Source of the DNA: Nostoc sp. FACHB-152
Lineage (GTDB): Bacteria > Cyanobacteriota > Cyanobacteriia > Cyanobacteriales > Nostocaceae
Assembly: GCF_014697475.1 (NCBI RefSeq)
Contig: NZ_JACJRV010000028.1
Coordinates: 1 to 64,000, forward strand
Direction: 5' to 3'
DNA length: 64,000 nucleotides
Shown here: one piece after another, positions 46,312 to 55,372 of the stretch
How positions within the stretch are numbered: the stretch's first letter is position 1
Layout: each line of letters begins with the position of its first letter
Notes under the pieces: generated by a model
Seen by the model: the letters and a program-made list of their open reading frames with translations, nothing else
Database searches by the model: none
What the model was told of the DNA's origin: nothing
Translations under genes and position numbers: made by a program

Positions 46312-46497
46312 TTTTAGATTTTAAATTTTGGATTTTGGATTGGTAATTAACGTCTGATGTGAATTATTCAAATCAAGGAAATATCAAGAATTATCTTTCC
46401 TTTGGAGACGTTGCAATGCAACGTCTCTACAACGATAAATCAAGGGTTTTAGCTCCTAATCCACATAATGCGTAATTAATCTAAAATCTAAAATTCT
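46312..46497. repeat. Inverted AT-rich heptamer repeats around a palindromic element
   Basis: TTTTAGATTTTAAATTTTGG at the left faces ATCTAAAATCTAAAATTCTC at the right. Inside lies the palindrome GAGACGTTGCA/TGCAACGTCTC (46405-46427), sister of the repeat at 17980. Confidence 0.75.
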
Positions 46498-46821
46498 CTA
46501 GGGTTGTTTTTCGAGTTCCGCTTTCATCCGTTCTAGGGTGAAATGCATTTGATCAAACATCTGTTGTGGCGTAATTCCAAATTGACCTAACTGGGTTTTT
46601 AGTTGTTCTACTGTCATCTGCGCCATAAAATCTTCTGATAGCTCGAAACGCTTCATAAAGATGCGATAGCGATCCATCATGGCTTCCATTTGCTCAATAA
46701 ACAGTTTTTTGCCTTCACGGTCAAATTTGCCATAATTGTTACCAAGCTTGATTAATGCTTGATAATCTTCAAACAGATGTTTTGCTTCTTGCTGAACTAT
46801 CTCAGAGTCAAAGAATCCCAT
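46498..46821 (-). CDS. DUF1825 cyanobacterial protein
   Basis: A 107-residue all-helical protein starting MGFFDSEIVQQEAKHLFEDY and containing LFIEQMEAMMDRYRIFMKRF. It fits DUF1825, conserved in cyanobacteria with unknown function. It is soluble and probably transcribed alone. Confidence 0.88.
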   Translation of the reverse strand: MGFFDSEIVQQEAKHLFEDYQALIKLGNNYGKFDREGKKLFIEQMEAMMDRYRIFMKRFELSEDFMAQMTVEQLKTQLGQFGITPQQMFDQMHFTLERMKAELEKQP

Positions 46822-46958
46822 GTTGCTTCCACTTAACTGAGTGCTGACCCTCAGTCGCTTATAGTGATGCTTATATTTTTATTCTAGTCTAGGGGATATA
46901 TATATAAAACAAACTTCGGTTAATGTACGGTTTTTCACCGAAATTCCAACACTTGACT

Positions 46959-47861
46959 TTAGTTGCTTTCTATTCTGGGAACAAACTTGCTTAATAAAGC
47001 GGCAATACCTACTGCTTTCGCCATTGATTTAGGATGAATGCTGTTGTTGGCATTAATTTTTAGCTTATGAGCATACTTTAAAGCTATGAGATTTTGTGGG
47101 TTAAGTTTCAGTGCTTGTCGGGTGTAAACTTTTGCCATGCCTAAAAGATTTTGATGGAAATGTACTAATCCTAATAAGGCATAAAAATCGCTGTTGTTTG
47201 GCTCTAATTTAATAGCATCGCGCAACTCGCCTACAGCTAGTGTCCATTTTTTTTGTTTGCAATATTGAATGGCTCTTTGGTAGTGGCGTTGAGCATAGTT
47301 GATGGGAACTGGTGGGATATTTATATCTGACTGATGTTGAACTTGGGAAATTACCACCGTGGGGACTGGAGGAATTGATGGCTGGGGTTTCTGCAAGCCC
47401 AAATAAGCTAAATTCAGTTGGTTTAACTGTTGAGTTAATTGGTAGGTTTGCTGTAGCGATGTATATTGGCTTTCAGCATAGGAAGCGATCGCTTGTTCAT
47501 AAACACTCGCGGCTGCTTGTGCAGATGCTTTCAGTAGTTTTTCGACCACGAGATTTTGTGCAGACGCAGCTTTTGATTGCCAAGCTTTGGCTTCTAAACG
47601 CAATGTCGCTACAGTTTCTGCACGTTTTTGTGTATGCTTGACTTGTTCGTAAGCTGGATTAATCAAGCTAGTAAATATGGCTGTGGCTAATTTTTGGTTT
47701 GCATCACTACTTTGAACATAGCGATCGGGATGCAGTTGTTTAGCTAAGGCACGATAGCATTTACTAATCTGACGCTCATCAGCAGTTACAGGTATTCCTA
47801 ATACAGCGAAAGGGTCAGATAGTAGTTTTAGCCATGCTGATGGGAGCGCATTCTGAGACAT
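46959..47861 (-). CDS. J-domain protein with C-terminal TPRs
   Basis: The 300-residue protein has an N-terminal J domain (15-70) with the HPD motif in KQLHPDRYV (44-46), a helical middle rich in Gln and Ala, and TPR units near the C-terminus (YALLGLVHFHQNLLGMAKVY). J domains stimulate the ATPase of Hsp70/DnaK; the TPRs would choose clients. Cytosolic. Confidence 0.9.
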   Translation of the reverse strand: MSQNALPSAWLKLLSDPFAVLGIPVTADERQISKCYRALAKQLHPDRYVQSSDANQKLATAIFTSLINPAYEQVKHTQKRAETVATLRLEAKAWQSKAASAQNLVVEKLLKASAQAAASVYEQAIASYAESQYTSLQQTYQLTQQLNQLNLAYLGLQKPQPSIPPVPTVVISQVQHQSDINIPPVPINYAQRHYQRAIQYCKQKKWTLAVGELRDAIKLEPNNSDFYALLGLVHFHQNLLGMAKVYTRQALKLNPQNLIALKYAHKLKINANNSIHPKSMAKAVGIAALLSKFVPRIESN

Positions 47862-48020
47862 CGTAGTCAGATTCGCAAATGAAAACTTTAAGATAGCATC
47901 AGAATATATTTAGATGTTGGCTGTTCACCAAGACTACACAATGCTGATTTTATCTAGCTATTTTGCTACGATCGCTGTTTAATTGTGAAAACTGTGAAAG
48001 TGGTAAATTTATAGTAAATT

Positions 48021-48395
48021 ATGTTAACTAAGCGCAAAAGTCGAAGTATCGCTGCTATTTTAGCTTTTTCTGGGACGCTGACCATTTCTGGATTACATAA
48101 GTTTTATTTAGGGCAGCCTTTATGGGGAATTTTATATGTTCTGCTTTCTTGGACACCTATCCCCAAGGTGGCTAGTGCGATTGAAGGTGTTTGGTATTTA
48201 GCCCAAGATGAGGAAGCTTTTGACCGCAATTTTAATCAAGGCAAGTCAGCAGTTAAGTTTTCTCAGCAGACTAGCAATCAAGTAGAAACTATAGCTAGTG
48301 CTTTGCGTGAGTTGGATGCACTACGCCAAGATGGTTTAATTTCTGAGTACGAATTTGAGCAAAAACGCCGCCAGCTGCTTGACCAAATTTCTTGA
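48021..48395 (+). CDS. TM2-domain membrane protein with SHOCT-like tail
   Basis: The 124-residue protein has two transmembrane helices (10-30, 35-58) of the TM2 type (GLHKFYLGQPLWGILYVLLS) and a C-terminal SHOCT-like motif (LDALRQDGLISEYEFEQKRR). Its stop codon overlaps the next start (TGATG), so the two are coupled. Function unknown. Confidence 0.85.
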   Translation: MLTKRKSRSIAAILAFSGTLTISGLHKFYLGQPLWGILYVLLSWTPIPKVASAIEGVWYLAQDEEAFDRNFNQGKSAVKFSQQTSNQVETIASALRELDALRQDGLISEYEFEQKRRQLLDQIS

Positions 48396-48943
48396 TGCAA
48401 TTGAAAATGATGAACAACTGGCTACCTTTAAACTTCAAGTTGCAAAAACTTCGGGCTAAACTGCTCAATGATCCTTATTATCGATTGCAATCTGGGGAAG
48501 AAATTCAAATAGCGGCACAATTAGGTATCCGCATTGATGCTAATCAAGCGACAGTAGATGATTGGTTACGCTTACCAGGATTGTCGATTCACCAAGCGCG
48601 ATCGCTTGTAGAATTGTCGCGTTCGGGTGTTAAATTTTATTGTATTGAAGATATTGCAGCAGCTTTAAGTTTGCCAGTGCAGCGCATCAAGCCTTTAGAG
48701 CCACTGCTGAGTTTTGTTTATTATGATCACGAATCTTTGGTTGATCCTACCCATTTAGTCAACCCAAACACGGCGACAGTTGAGACGTTAGCAAAAATAC
48801 CATATATGGATTTGTCTCTTGCCCAAGCAGTGATTGAAAATAGAGTAGCCAGCGGCCCATATCGTAATGTAGCTGATTTTCAACGACGATTGCAATTACC
48901 TGCTGAGGCGATCGCTCAATTAATGTATTTTTTGCGGTTTTAA
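48395..48943 (+). CDS. ComEA-like helix-hairpin-helix protein
   Basis: The 182-residue protein carries two helix-hairpin-helix regions, VDDWLRLPGLSIHQARSLVE (about 50-70) and VNPNTATVETLAKIPYMDLS (about 120-140), as in ComEA/PsbU-type DNA-binding domains. There is no signal peptide, so a cytosolic role is likely rather than DNA uptake. It is translationally coupled to the TM2 protein upstream. Confidence 0.83.
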   Translation: MQLKMMNNWLPLNFKLQKLRAKLLNDPYYRLQSGEEIQIAAQLGIRIDANQATVDDWLRLPGLSIHQARSLVELSRSGVKFYCIEDIAAALSLPVQRIKPLEPLLSFVYYDHESLVDPTHLVNPNTATVETLAKIPYMDLSLAQAVIENRVASGPYRNVADFQRRLQLPAEAIAQLMYFLRF

Positions 48944-49036
48944 CCTTTTTAAACGCGGAGGATCGCTGAGGTAAACGCAAAGTAACGCGGAGTTTTTTAA
49001 TCCCCATGCATTGGATGCTGGGGAAAATTTCAATAA

Positions 49037-49642
49037 TTAAATCAAGCCAATACGGTTGAGAGGCCAAAAGCGAAATACTGCCCGACCAATAATATTTTGT
49101 CTTGGTAAAAAGCCCCAGTAGCGGGAGTCATTACTGTCGTTGCGGTTATCTCCCATGACAAAAAACTGGTCTGCTGGGACTTGTACGGGTGGGAATGGTT
49201 GATTTGGTGGTTCTGCAATATAGTCTTCTTGCAGAAGTTGACCGTTGAGATAAACTTTACCATTGGCTACCTTGATAATTTCTCCAGGTAGCCCAATGAC
49301 CCGCTTGATAAAAGCTTGATTTTTGGGATAACCACGGCGTTGCAGTTCTTCAGGTGGCTGAAAAACGATAATATCCCCAGTTGTGGGCGGTTGAAAATGG
49401 TAAGAAAGCTTTTCTACTACTAAGCGATCGCCTTCATATAAAGTAGGAACCATCGATTCCGAAGGAATGTAGCGGGGTTCGGCAACAAAAGTCCTGATTA
49501 ACACTGCCAAACATAACGCGATCGCTACCAAAATCAAATTTTCCCGCCAACTACGCCATCCTTTTGGTGACGCAGGCGTTTCTTGTGCATCAGTTTCCTG
49601 AGGAATCATAAAGGTTTTCAGCCAGTTCAAAAATTGGGACAA
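49037..49642 (-). CDS. lepB: Signal peptidase I
   Basis: The 201-residue protein has one membrane helix (35-53), the catalytic serine in PSESMVPTL (Ser63), the general-base lysine in FIKRVIGLPGE (Lys113), and FVMGDNRNDSNDSRYWGFLP near the end. It removes signal peptides of exported and lumenal proteins. Length and single anchor fit cyanobacterial LepB. Confidence 0.95.
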   Translation of the reverse strand: MSQFLNWLKTFMIPQETDAQETPASPKGWRSWRENLILVAIALCLAVLIRTFVAEPRYIPSESMVPTLYEGDRLVVEKLSYHFQPPTTGDIIVFQPPEELQRRGYPKNQAFIKRVIGLPGEIIKVANGKVYLNGQLLQEDYIAEPPNQPFPPVQVPADQFFVMGDNRNDSNDSRYWGFLPRQNIIGRAVFRFWPLNRIGLI

Positions 49643-50222
49643 CTACCTTGATTATTTTAAGACTCAAGGTAAGCTCGTTGGGTTTGTGTATAACCCATGT
49701 AAATACTAATATTATGCTGGCTGCGATCGCCTAAGACACTCTGTAAAGTTCTTGCCTTGTAATTCATCGCCATAACAGCCATGACTCATCAATTATCATT
49801 AATTCACCTTGCCTAAATTTAATTACCAGTTCCTACTCATCTAGAGGACTCATATTTGATTTTGAATAAAATCAGTACATTGTTACTTGCCTTCTTTTGG
49901 GTTACCTATTGCCTGCCCCCACCAGTAGTTTGTAAATCAAATAGGATTGCTATATATCTGCGATTAAATATTTTTCCTATATTTCACTGATGTGAAAATC
50001 TACATATCATAAAACTTACCTATTTTGTATTATCTAATTTACACTATTTATCTAAAAATAATTCAATCAATATTACCTAATATATATTGAAAAGCTAAAC
50101 AAGTATATTTAATATGGTTCTTAACAGTTCTTAAAAACTGTTTTTACTAATAAACTTACGATTTAAGTTCCTACAAATTGTGGGAGTGATGTCGTTTCTT
50201 TCTGGACGAAACAGGACAATAT
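49643..50222. other. Divergent gap between lepB and the PEP-CTERM gene
   Basis: About 580 bp, very AT-rich. It contains a small hairpin AACAGTT/AACTGTT at 50123-50142, possibly a regulatory or attenuator element of the PEP-CTERM gene. No other gene recognised. Confidence 0.45.
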
Positions 50223-50903
50223 ATGTTTAGTTCAAATATTGGCTGGCTTATTCCCGCAGCCCTAACTGTAGTTAGTTTAGGGTCGAATATACAAAGTGCA
50301 ACAGCGCAGATTTCATATAATACCTATACATTTAGCAATAACTACAATACAACAGTTACTATTGATCCGACTTTTAGACCGGACTTAGGTATTGTCAGAG
50401 CAACCATTACAGGTAAAAGTGTAGAACCTGCGCCTTATGGTTTGGATTTTTTTACGAGCAACACTTATGGCAAGTTGCAACCTAGTGAAAATCCTTCTAT
50501 CACCAAATATGCCTTTAATTCAGATGCTAACGTGTTTGGGTTAGAGGGACAACAAGTATTTTCTGATAGGTATTACGGCGGTGCTAATGAATTATTTGGC
50601 AAAGCAAGTGATAGTGCAGAAATTAATTTTGCAGAAGGCACTATTAAAGGTGGTGGTAATATAACTATCTTTGGTGGAACAGGTTTATTTGAGAATGTTA
50701 CAGGTACTATAAGTTTTACGCAACAAGATAAACTTGGGCCGCCTGGTGTACCTTCACAGGGGTTAGCTACACTGAATTTTAGTTTGCAAACACCCCAGCA
50801 AGTACCAGAACCATCAGCCACCCTCAGCTTAATTATTATGGGTATAACTGGAGTTGGTTCTCTAATTAGCCGGCATAGTAGTAAAAATACTTTAGGTTCA
50901 TAA
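50223..50903 (+). CDS. Exported PEP-CTERM sorting-domain protein
   Basis: The 226-residue protein has a signal peptide ending near ATAQ (about 29), a beta-rich body (ITIFGGTGLFENVTGTISF) and a C-terminal PEP-CTERM segment VPEPSATLSLIIMGITGVG then LISRHSS. The PEP motif, membrane helix and basic end are the substrate signal of exosortase/PEP-CTERM systems, linked to surface polysaccharide. Exosortase is not in the window. Confidence 0.88.
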   Translation: MFSSNIGWLIPAALTVVSLGSNIQSATAQISYNTYTFSNNYNTTVTIDPTFRPDLGIVRATITGKSVEPAPYGLDFFTSNTYGKLQPSENPSITKYAFNSDANVFGLEGQQVFSDRYYGGANELFGKASDSAEINFAEGTIKGGGNITIFGGTGLFENVTGTISFTQQDKLGPPGVPSQGLATLNFSLQTPQQVPEPSATLSLIIMGITGVGSLISRHSSKNTLGS

Positions 50904-51039
50904 AAACTTTTTGTAGCACTATCAATCTTTTGCTATTTATCCTTTCGCTCTTTTATTAGTTCATGCAAAGCACTGATAAAGGAGCGATATTTATATTGCT
51001 ATCAAGGGGTCTAGACTTTGACCAATGGCATTGCAAGGG

Positions 51040-51076
51040 AAAAATCTGAACAGGAAATGTCTCTGCTCAGATTTTT
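51040..51076 (+). terminator. Terminator downstream of the PEP-CTERM gene
   Basis: Arms AAAAATCTGA and TCAGATTTTT flank a 17-base loop, 136 bp after the stop codon; the T5 end fits an intrinsic terminator, and it is symmetrical. Confidence 0.65.
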
Positions 51077-51226
51077 GGTGCTGTTCTGTGTCACTATATA
51101 ACTTCAGCTGCCTTGACCCGGATTACGCAAATCTCTAAAAAATAATTTGAGAATTTTTTGATTTTTTTTCGCAGACCTCAAAGCCACTAATTTTCGCTAA
51201 TCCCACGGTTTCTGGCTACCAAAACC

Positions 51227-51256
51227 TTGACTTACATCTATTGAATAAATTATAAT
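51227..51256 (+). promoter_or_regulatory. Sigma70-type promoter of rplU-rpmA
   Basis: TTGACT (51227-51232), an 18-bp spacer and a perfect TATAAT (51251-51256) lie about 150 bp upstream of rplU. The leader between them may carry translational control. Confidence 0.8.
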
Positions 51257-51406
51257 CTTAGATTGTCTGTCTAATTCCTGCTCGGATCAGGTAGACACAT
51301 CACAAAGGCTAGCAAAGTGCGATCGCCCAAGCCAAGGTCAATCGCTTTATTTTTCAGAAGATAATGGCTAGCTACCTGTACGGCAACTTCAAGGACAATT
51401 TAATTG

Positions 51407-51805
51407 ATGACTTACGCAATTATTGAAACTGGCGGTAAACAACTCAGAGTTGAGCCAGGTCGTTTTTATGACATTGAGCTACTAACTGCTCAACCAGATG
51501 AAAAAGTTACAATAAATTCGGTACTACTAGTACAGCACGATGGCGGACTAAGCATTGGTCAGCCGTTAGTCACCGGGGCAACTGTAGAAGGGACAATTCT
51601 GCGGCATTTGAGAGGCCGCAAAGTCTTAGTATACAAAATGAAGCCAAAGAAGAAAACCCGTAAAAAGCGGGGGCATCGTCAAGAAATTACCAGACTGTTA
51701 ATTAATTCTATTACTCTCAATGGTCAGGTATTTTCTGCCCCAGAAACAGCAACTGCTGAAACTGCTGTAACTGAAGATTCTCCTGCGGAAACTGCTGCTG
51801 AATAA
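51407..51805 (+). CDS. rplU: 50S ribosomal protein L21
   Basis: 132 residues from the ATG at 51407 (a TTG one codon earlier is possible). [20 protein letters not shown] and [17 protein letters not shown] are the L21 signatures. The C-terminal 25 residues, rich in Ala, Thr and Glu, are a cyanobacterial extension. It binds 23S rRNA. rpmA follows after 28 bp. Confidence 0.97.
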   Translation: MTYAIIETGGKQLRVEPGRFYDIELLTAQPDEKVTINSVLLVQHDGGLSIGQPLVTGATVEGTILRHLRGRKVLVYKMKPKKKTRKKRGHRQEITRLLINSITLNGQVFSAPETATAETAVTEDSPAETAAE

Positions 51806-51833
51806 TTACCTATAACAAAAACAAGAGGAAATT

Positions 51834-52115
51834 ATGGCTCATAAGAAAGGTACAGGTAGTACACGTAACGGCCGCGACTCTAATGCCCAGCGTTTGGGAG
51901 TAAAGCGTTACGGTGGTCAAGTTGTCCGTGCTGGAAATATCCTAGTGCGTCAACGCGGAACTAAATTCCACCCTGGTAACAATGTTGGTATCGGCTGTGA
52001 TGATACTTTGTTTGCTTTAGTTGACGGTGTAGTTACCTTTGAAAGAAAAGGTAAATCTCGGAAAAAAGTTAGTGTTTACCCACCTGCGGTAACAACAGAA
52101 GCAGTAGCTAGCTAA
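51834..52115 (+). CDS. rpmA: 50S ribosomal protein L27
   Basis: 93 residues starting [20 protein letters not shown]. The N-terminal tail reaches the peptidyl-transferase centre; here it starts directly with the mature AHKKG form, without the cleaved extension of Firmicutes. AGGAAA precedes the ATG. Same operon as rplU. Confidence 0.97.
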   Translation: MAHKKGTGSTRNGRDSNAQRLGVKRYGGQVVRAGNILVRQRGTKFHPGNNVGIGCDDTLFALVDGVVTFERKGKSRKKVSVYPPAVTTEAVAS

Positions 52116-52253
52116 CGATATTAGGTCACAGGTCACAGGGGATAGATGAGAGAGTGAAAACTCTGATGATTTCTAAGTTTATTCTCTCCTTATGTCCTCA
52201 CTGTCTTGGCTGTTACTATGTGACCTAGTTATACATTACTCATCATCAATGAT

Positions 52254-52288
52254 AAAAATGAGGGTTGGTAATTCCCACCCTCATTTTT
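52254..52288 (+). terminator. Terminator of rplU-rpmA
   Basis: Arms AAAAATGAGGGTTGG and CCCACCCTCATTTTT around a short loop; symmetrical, so it may also stop the convergent gene at 52323. Confidence 0.85.
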
Positions 52289-52322
52289 GCTATATTTAAT
52301 AGATTTTTAATAGCAATATTAC

Positions 52323-52769
52323 TTACCACAAGTGTGTAAGCTGTGATAACTCTATGTGTGCCGCCGCACCGCCAGCCATACCTGCCAATGAAAATAAGGA
52401 TGTCAACAAAAAAGCTTGTTCTTCCTTAAATCCAGATGTTTGAAAATCAATTCTTGCTAGTACGGCAGCAGCAATAATTAACAAGGTATCTAAGAAGAGG
52501 CGAAACCACGCAACCATCAGAAAAAACAAAAATGCCCCGAAAACTGCAACCAGAAAACTTCTACTACTGGATTTCAAAAATATGGTGGAATAATTTGCCA
52601 CAGTAGACAAGGGAGCAGTTAGACTTCCTATCAATAATAATATGGCAATTATAACCACTGTCCAGATATACCAACGAGTATGGGTTTCGGATAAAACCCA
52701 GCCCAGGGTACTGTAACTAATCAGTACCAGGAGTAAGGACATCCAGGGAAGTCGTTTGAAAAATAACAT
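52323..52769 (-). CDS. Small multi-spanning membrane protein
   Basis: The 148-residue protein has about four transmembrane helices (10-25, 30-48, 68-100, 120-140), for example FLVAVFGAFLFFLMVAWFRL. No family was recognised. It is convergent with the ribosomal operon. Confidence 0.7.
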   Translation of the reverse strand: MLFFKRLPWMSLLLVLISYSTLGWVLSETHTRWYIWTVVIIAILLLIGSLTAPLSTVANYSTIFLKSSSRSFLVAVFGAFLFFLMVAWFRLFLDTLLIIAAAVLARIDFQTSGFKEEQAFLLTSLFSLAGMAGGAAAHIELSQLTHLW

Positions 52770-53114
52770 GAGTTGGTTTTGCCTTCAGCAGCTAAAGCGG
52801 TATGTTCAATTATGCACGGAGTTTAGCAGCTGCTATGGCTGTCTTGCATAAGCCTGTTTGATGGAGAGAGTAAAGGTTATAGCCAACTACAAAAAACCTA
52901 TCTTGAAGTTGGATAGATGGGGACAGCAATGACTTAGACTATTACTTTATCATCCTATTTTTTCTAGAGGCAATCAATAGGCTGTTATGCTCTGGTCGGG
53001 AGTTCCATAAATTTACAAAGAATTGCGGTACCAAGTAGTTAAATATTTTCGTAAACATTTGTAAACTGTTAGCAGCAGAGTAGCAAAGTATCACATCTTG
53101 ATTAAGGAATTGTC
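52770..53114. other. Divergent gap upstream of cruF
   Basis: Promoter region for cruF and the small membrane protein. No RNA gene or repeat was recognised. Confidence 0.5.
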
Positions 53115-54023
53115 ATGAAACAACTTGTTGTTGCAGAGCGCGTATGCCTCATTGGTCATATCGTGTCAATGGTGTTTGGATTAGTAGGTATATTGCTGGT
53201 TGTACCTAATGCCGAAGTTGTTTTTCACCTGTCTGAGGTAGGACAAACTGCCATGCAGTGGAGTATGGCAGGCGGTGGTGTAGTTTATATGATTTTGGGT
53301 GCCGCAGCAGTATTGCTATATGCTTCGCGGACATTGGGTATTGGTCGTGCTTTAGCGTTTATGCTGCCTGCTGTATTTATCTCGTTAACCAGCGAACTAT
53401 TAGGAACCAGCACAGGCTTTCCTTTTGGACACTACACCTATTTAAGTGGCTTAGGTTATAAAATTGCAGGTTTAGTTCCCTTTACAATTCCCCTATCTTG
53501 GTTTTATTTGGGTTGTGTGTCTTATTTGCTAGCCCGTGCAGGTTTAGAAGTAGATACAAAACCCAGCCTGTGGCGACATATGGGTGCGATTGGTTTGGGT
53601 TCTTTGCTGCTAACCTCTTGGGATTTTGTGCTTGACCCAGCAATGAGCCAAACAGCTTTACCCTTCTGGTACTGGCATCAACCAGGTGCTTTCTTTGGTA
53701 TGCCCTATCAAAACTTTGCTGGTTGGTGGGGTACTGGTACAGTGTTTATGACCGTGGCAGCTTTGTTGTGGAGAAATCAGCCAATTAAATTTGAGCGATC
53801 GCAACTCAATTTACCCTTAGCAGTCTATTTAGGAAACTTTGGCTTCGCTACAGTTATGAGCTTGGCTGCTGGATTCTCTATTCCTGTATTGCTTGGTTTG
53901 GTGCTAGGGGTTGCTCCTGCTGTTGCCTTTTGGTGGAAAGCATCAGCTGTACCTGCTCAAATTAAGGTTGAGCCAGCAACTCAAGAAGTCTCAGTCGCTA
54001 GCGTCAAAGTAGCTTTGAAGTAA
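53115..54023 (+). CDS. cruF: Carotenoid 1',2'-hydratase CruF
   Basis: The 302-residue protein has about seven transmembrane helices and the segment LTSELLGTSTGFPFGHYTYL followed by FTIPLSWFYLGCVSYLLA, matching the CruF/bisanhydrobacterioruberin hydratase family (DUF422). It adds water to the psi-end of gamma-carotene-type intermediates on the way to myxol glycosides. The Glu, Asp and His residues in TSELLGTSTGFPFGHY are probable catalytic ones. cruG lies 78 bp downstream. Confidence 0.9.
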   Translation: MKQLVVAERVCLIGHIVSMVFGLVGILLVVPNAEVVFHLSEVGQTAMQWSMAGGGVVYMILGAAAVLLYASRTLGIGRALAFMLPAVFISLTSELLGTSTGFPFGHYTYLSGLGYKIAGLVPFTIPLSWFYLGCVSYLLARAGLEVDTKPSLWRHMGAIGLGSLLLTSWDFVLDPAMSQTALPFWYWHQPGAFFGMPYQNFAGWWGTGTVFMTVAALLWRNQPIKFERSQLNLPLAVYLGNFGFATVMSLAAGFSIPVLLGLVLGVAPAVAFWWKASAVPAQIKVEPATQEVSVASVKVALK

Positions 54024-54090
54024 GTATGAATTATGAAGGATGAAGTATGAAGTATGAAACATAAGACTTCATACTTCACACTTCACGCTT
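54024..54090. repeat. STRR hairpin between cruF and cruG
   Basis: Units like TATGAAGGATGAAGTATGAA pair with inverted ACTTCATACTTCACACTTCA, a near copy of the block at 22813. It may stabilise or interrupt the cruFG transcript. Confidence 0.75.
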
Positions 54091-54101
54091 TAGTAAATTG
54101 A

Positions 54102-55304
54102 TTGCAAAGTATTTTTACCGTGGACAACGCTTTGACAGTAGAAAGCGCCATAACGCTTATATTGCTACTTATCCAACTACCAGCAACGGCGATTCTGCTG
54201 TCGCGTCTGCTTAAAGGCCCAAGAAGACTACCGCCTATTCAACCACAACAACCAACACCGGATTTGTTGGGTAATGTTAGCGTTGTCATTCCTACCTTGA
54301 ACGAAGCTGGGCGCATCAGTCCTTTATTATCAGGTTTGAGTCAGCAAAGCTACGAGGTTCGAGAAATCATTGTTGTAGACAGTAATTCCCAAGATGGCAC
54401 TCCTGACTTGGTAAAAGCTGCACAGCAAAAAGATCCTCGCTTTCGGGTGATGACTGATGACCCCCTACCTACTGGTTGGGTAGGCCGTCCTTGGGCGTTG
54501 CATAGCGGCTTTTTGAACACGTCAGAAAATAGCGAGTGGTTTTTGGGGATGGATGCTGATACTCAACCACATCCAGGTTTAGTTGCTGGTTTGGTGAAGG
54601 TAGCCCAAGCCCAAGGGTATGATTTGGTTTCCCTCTCACCCCAATTTATCCTGCAATATCCGGGTGAGTGTTTATTACAACCAGCTTTATTAATGACTTT
54701 GTTATATCGCTTTGACCCAGCCGGAATTACAACCGAACAGCCAGAAAGAGTGATGGCAAATGGACAGTGTTTTTTATGCCGTCGCTCTGTGTTAGCTGCT
54801 GTGGGTGGTTATCGTAGTGCTAGTAGTTCTTTTTGCGATGATGTCACCTTAGCTCGATATATTGCTGCTCAGGGATTTAAGGTAGGGTTTTTAGATGGTG
54901 CCAAGGTGTATAAGGTACGGATGTATGAGGGAGCGTTAGAAACTTGGAAAGAATGGGGGCGCAGCCTTGACCTGAAAGATGCATCGAATTCTGCTCAAAT
55001 TTGGGGGGATTTATGGCTACTTTCCGCAGTTCAAGGTCTGCCGCTACTGATTGTACTCGGCGGCTTGATACTTCCCCTGCCTACCCTGCTGCCTGTGCGT
55101 TTATTGCTGGGGTTGAATGCCTTTCTGCTGCTAATTCGCTTTGGAATGTTATTGGCGATCGCACCTTCTTATGATCGCACAGCTGCTAAGGGTGGCTGGT
55201 TATTTTGGTTGTCACCATTGGCTGATCCTCTAGCAGTGCTGCGTATCTTCTTATCTGCATTCCGCACTCCCAAGGAATGGCGAGGAAGAAAGTATGGAAC
55301 ATAA
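54102..55304 (+). CDS. cruG: 2'-O-glycosyltransferase CruG
   Basis: The 400-residue family 2 glycosyltransferase has an N-terminal membrane helix (15-35), VVIPTLNEAGRISPLLSGLS, DSNSQDGTPDLV, GMDADTQPHPGL (DxD) and two C-terminal membrane helices (300-345). CruG attaches a sugar to the 2'-hydroxyl of myxol-type carotenoids. Adjacency to cruF is decisive for the call. It starts with TTG; a GTG eight codons later is an alternative. Confidence 0.88.
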   Translation: MQSIFTVDNALTVESAITLILLLIQLPATAILLSRLLKGPRRLPPIQPQQPTPDLLGNVSVVIPTLNEAGRISPLLSGLSQQSYEVREIIVVDSNSQDGTPDLVKAAQQKDPRFRVMTDDPLPTGWVGRPWALHSGFLNTSENSEWFLGMDADTQPHPGLVAGLVKVAQAQGYDLVSLSPQFILQYPGECLLQPALLMTLLYRFDPAGITTEQPERVMANGQCFLCRRSVLAAVGGYRSASSSFCDDVTLARYIAAQGFKVGFLDGAKVYKVRMYEGALETWKEWGRSLDLKDASNSAQIWGDLWLLSAVQGLPLLIVLGGLILPLPTLLPVRLLLGLNAFLLLIRFGMLLAIAPSYDRTAAKGGWLFWLSPLADPLAVLRIFLSAFRTPKEWRGRKYGT

Positions 55305-55372
55305 GATGAGGGAATGGGGAGTGATGAGTGATCAGGAATTTTCTCTTCCCTACTCCCTACTCCCTATTCCCT
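55305..55372. repeat. STRR block (CTCCCTA / TTCCCTA units)
   Basis: Tandem CTACTCCCTACTCCCTATTC-type heptamers between cruG and the RNase H gene; on the reverse strand they form the end of the RNase H frame. Confidence 0.7.
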
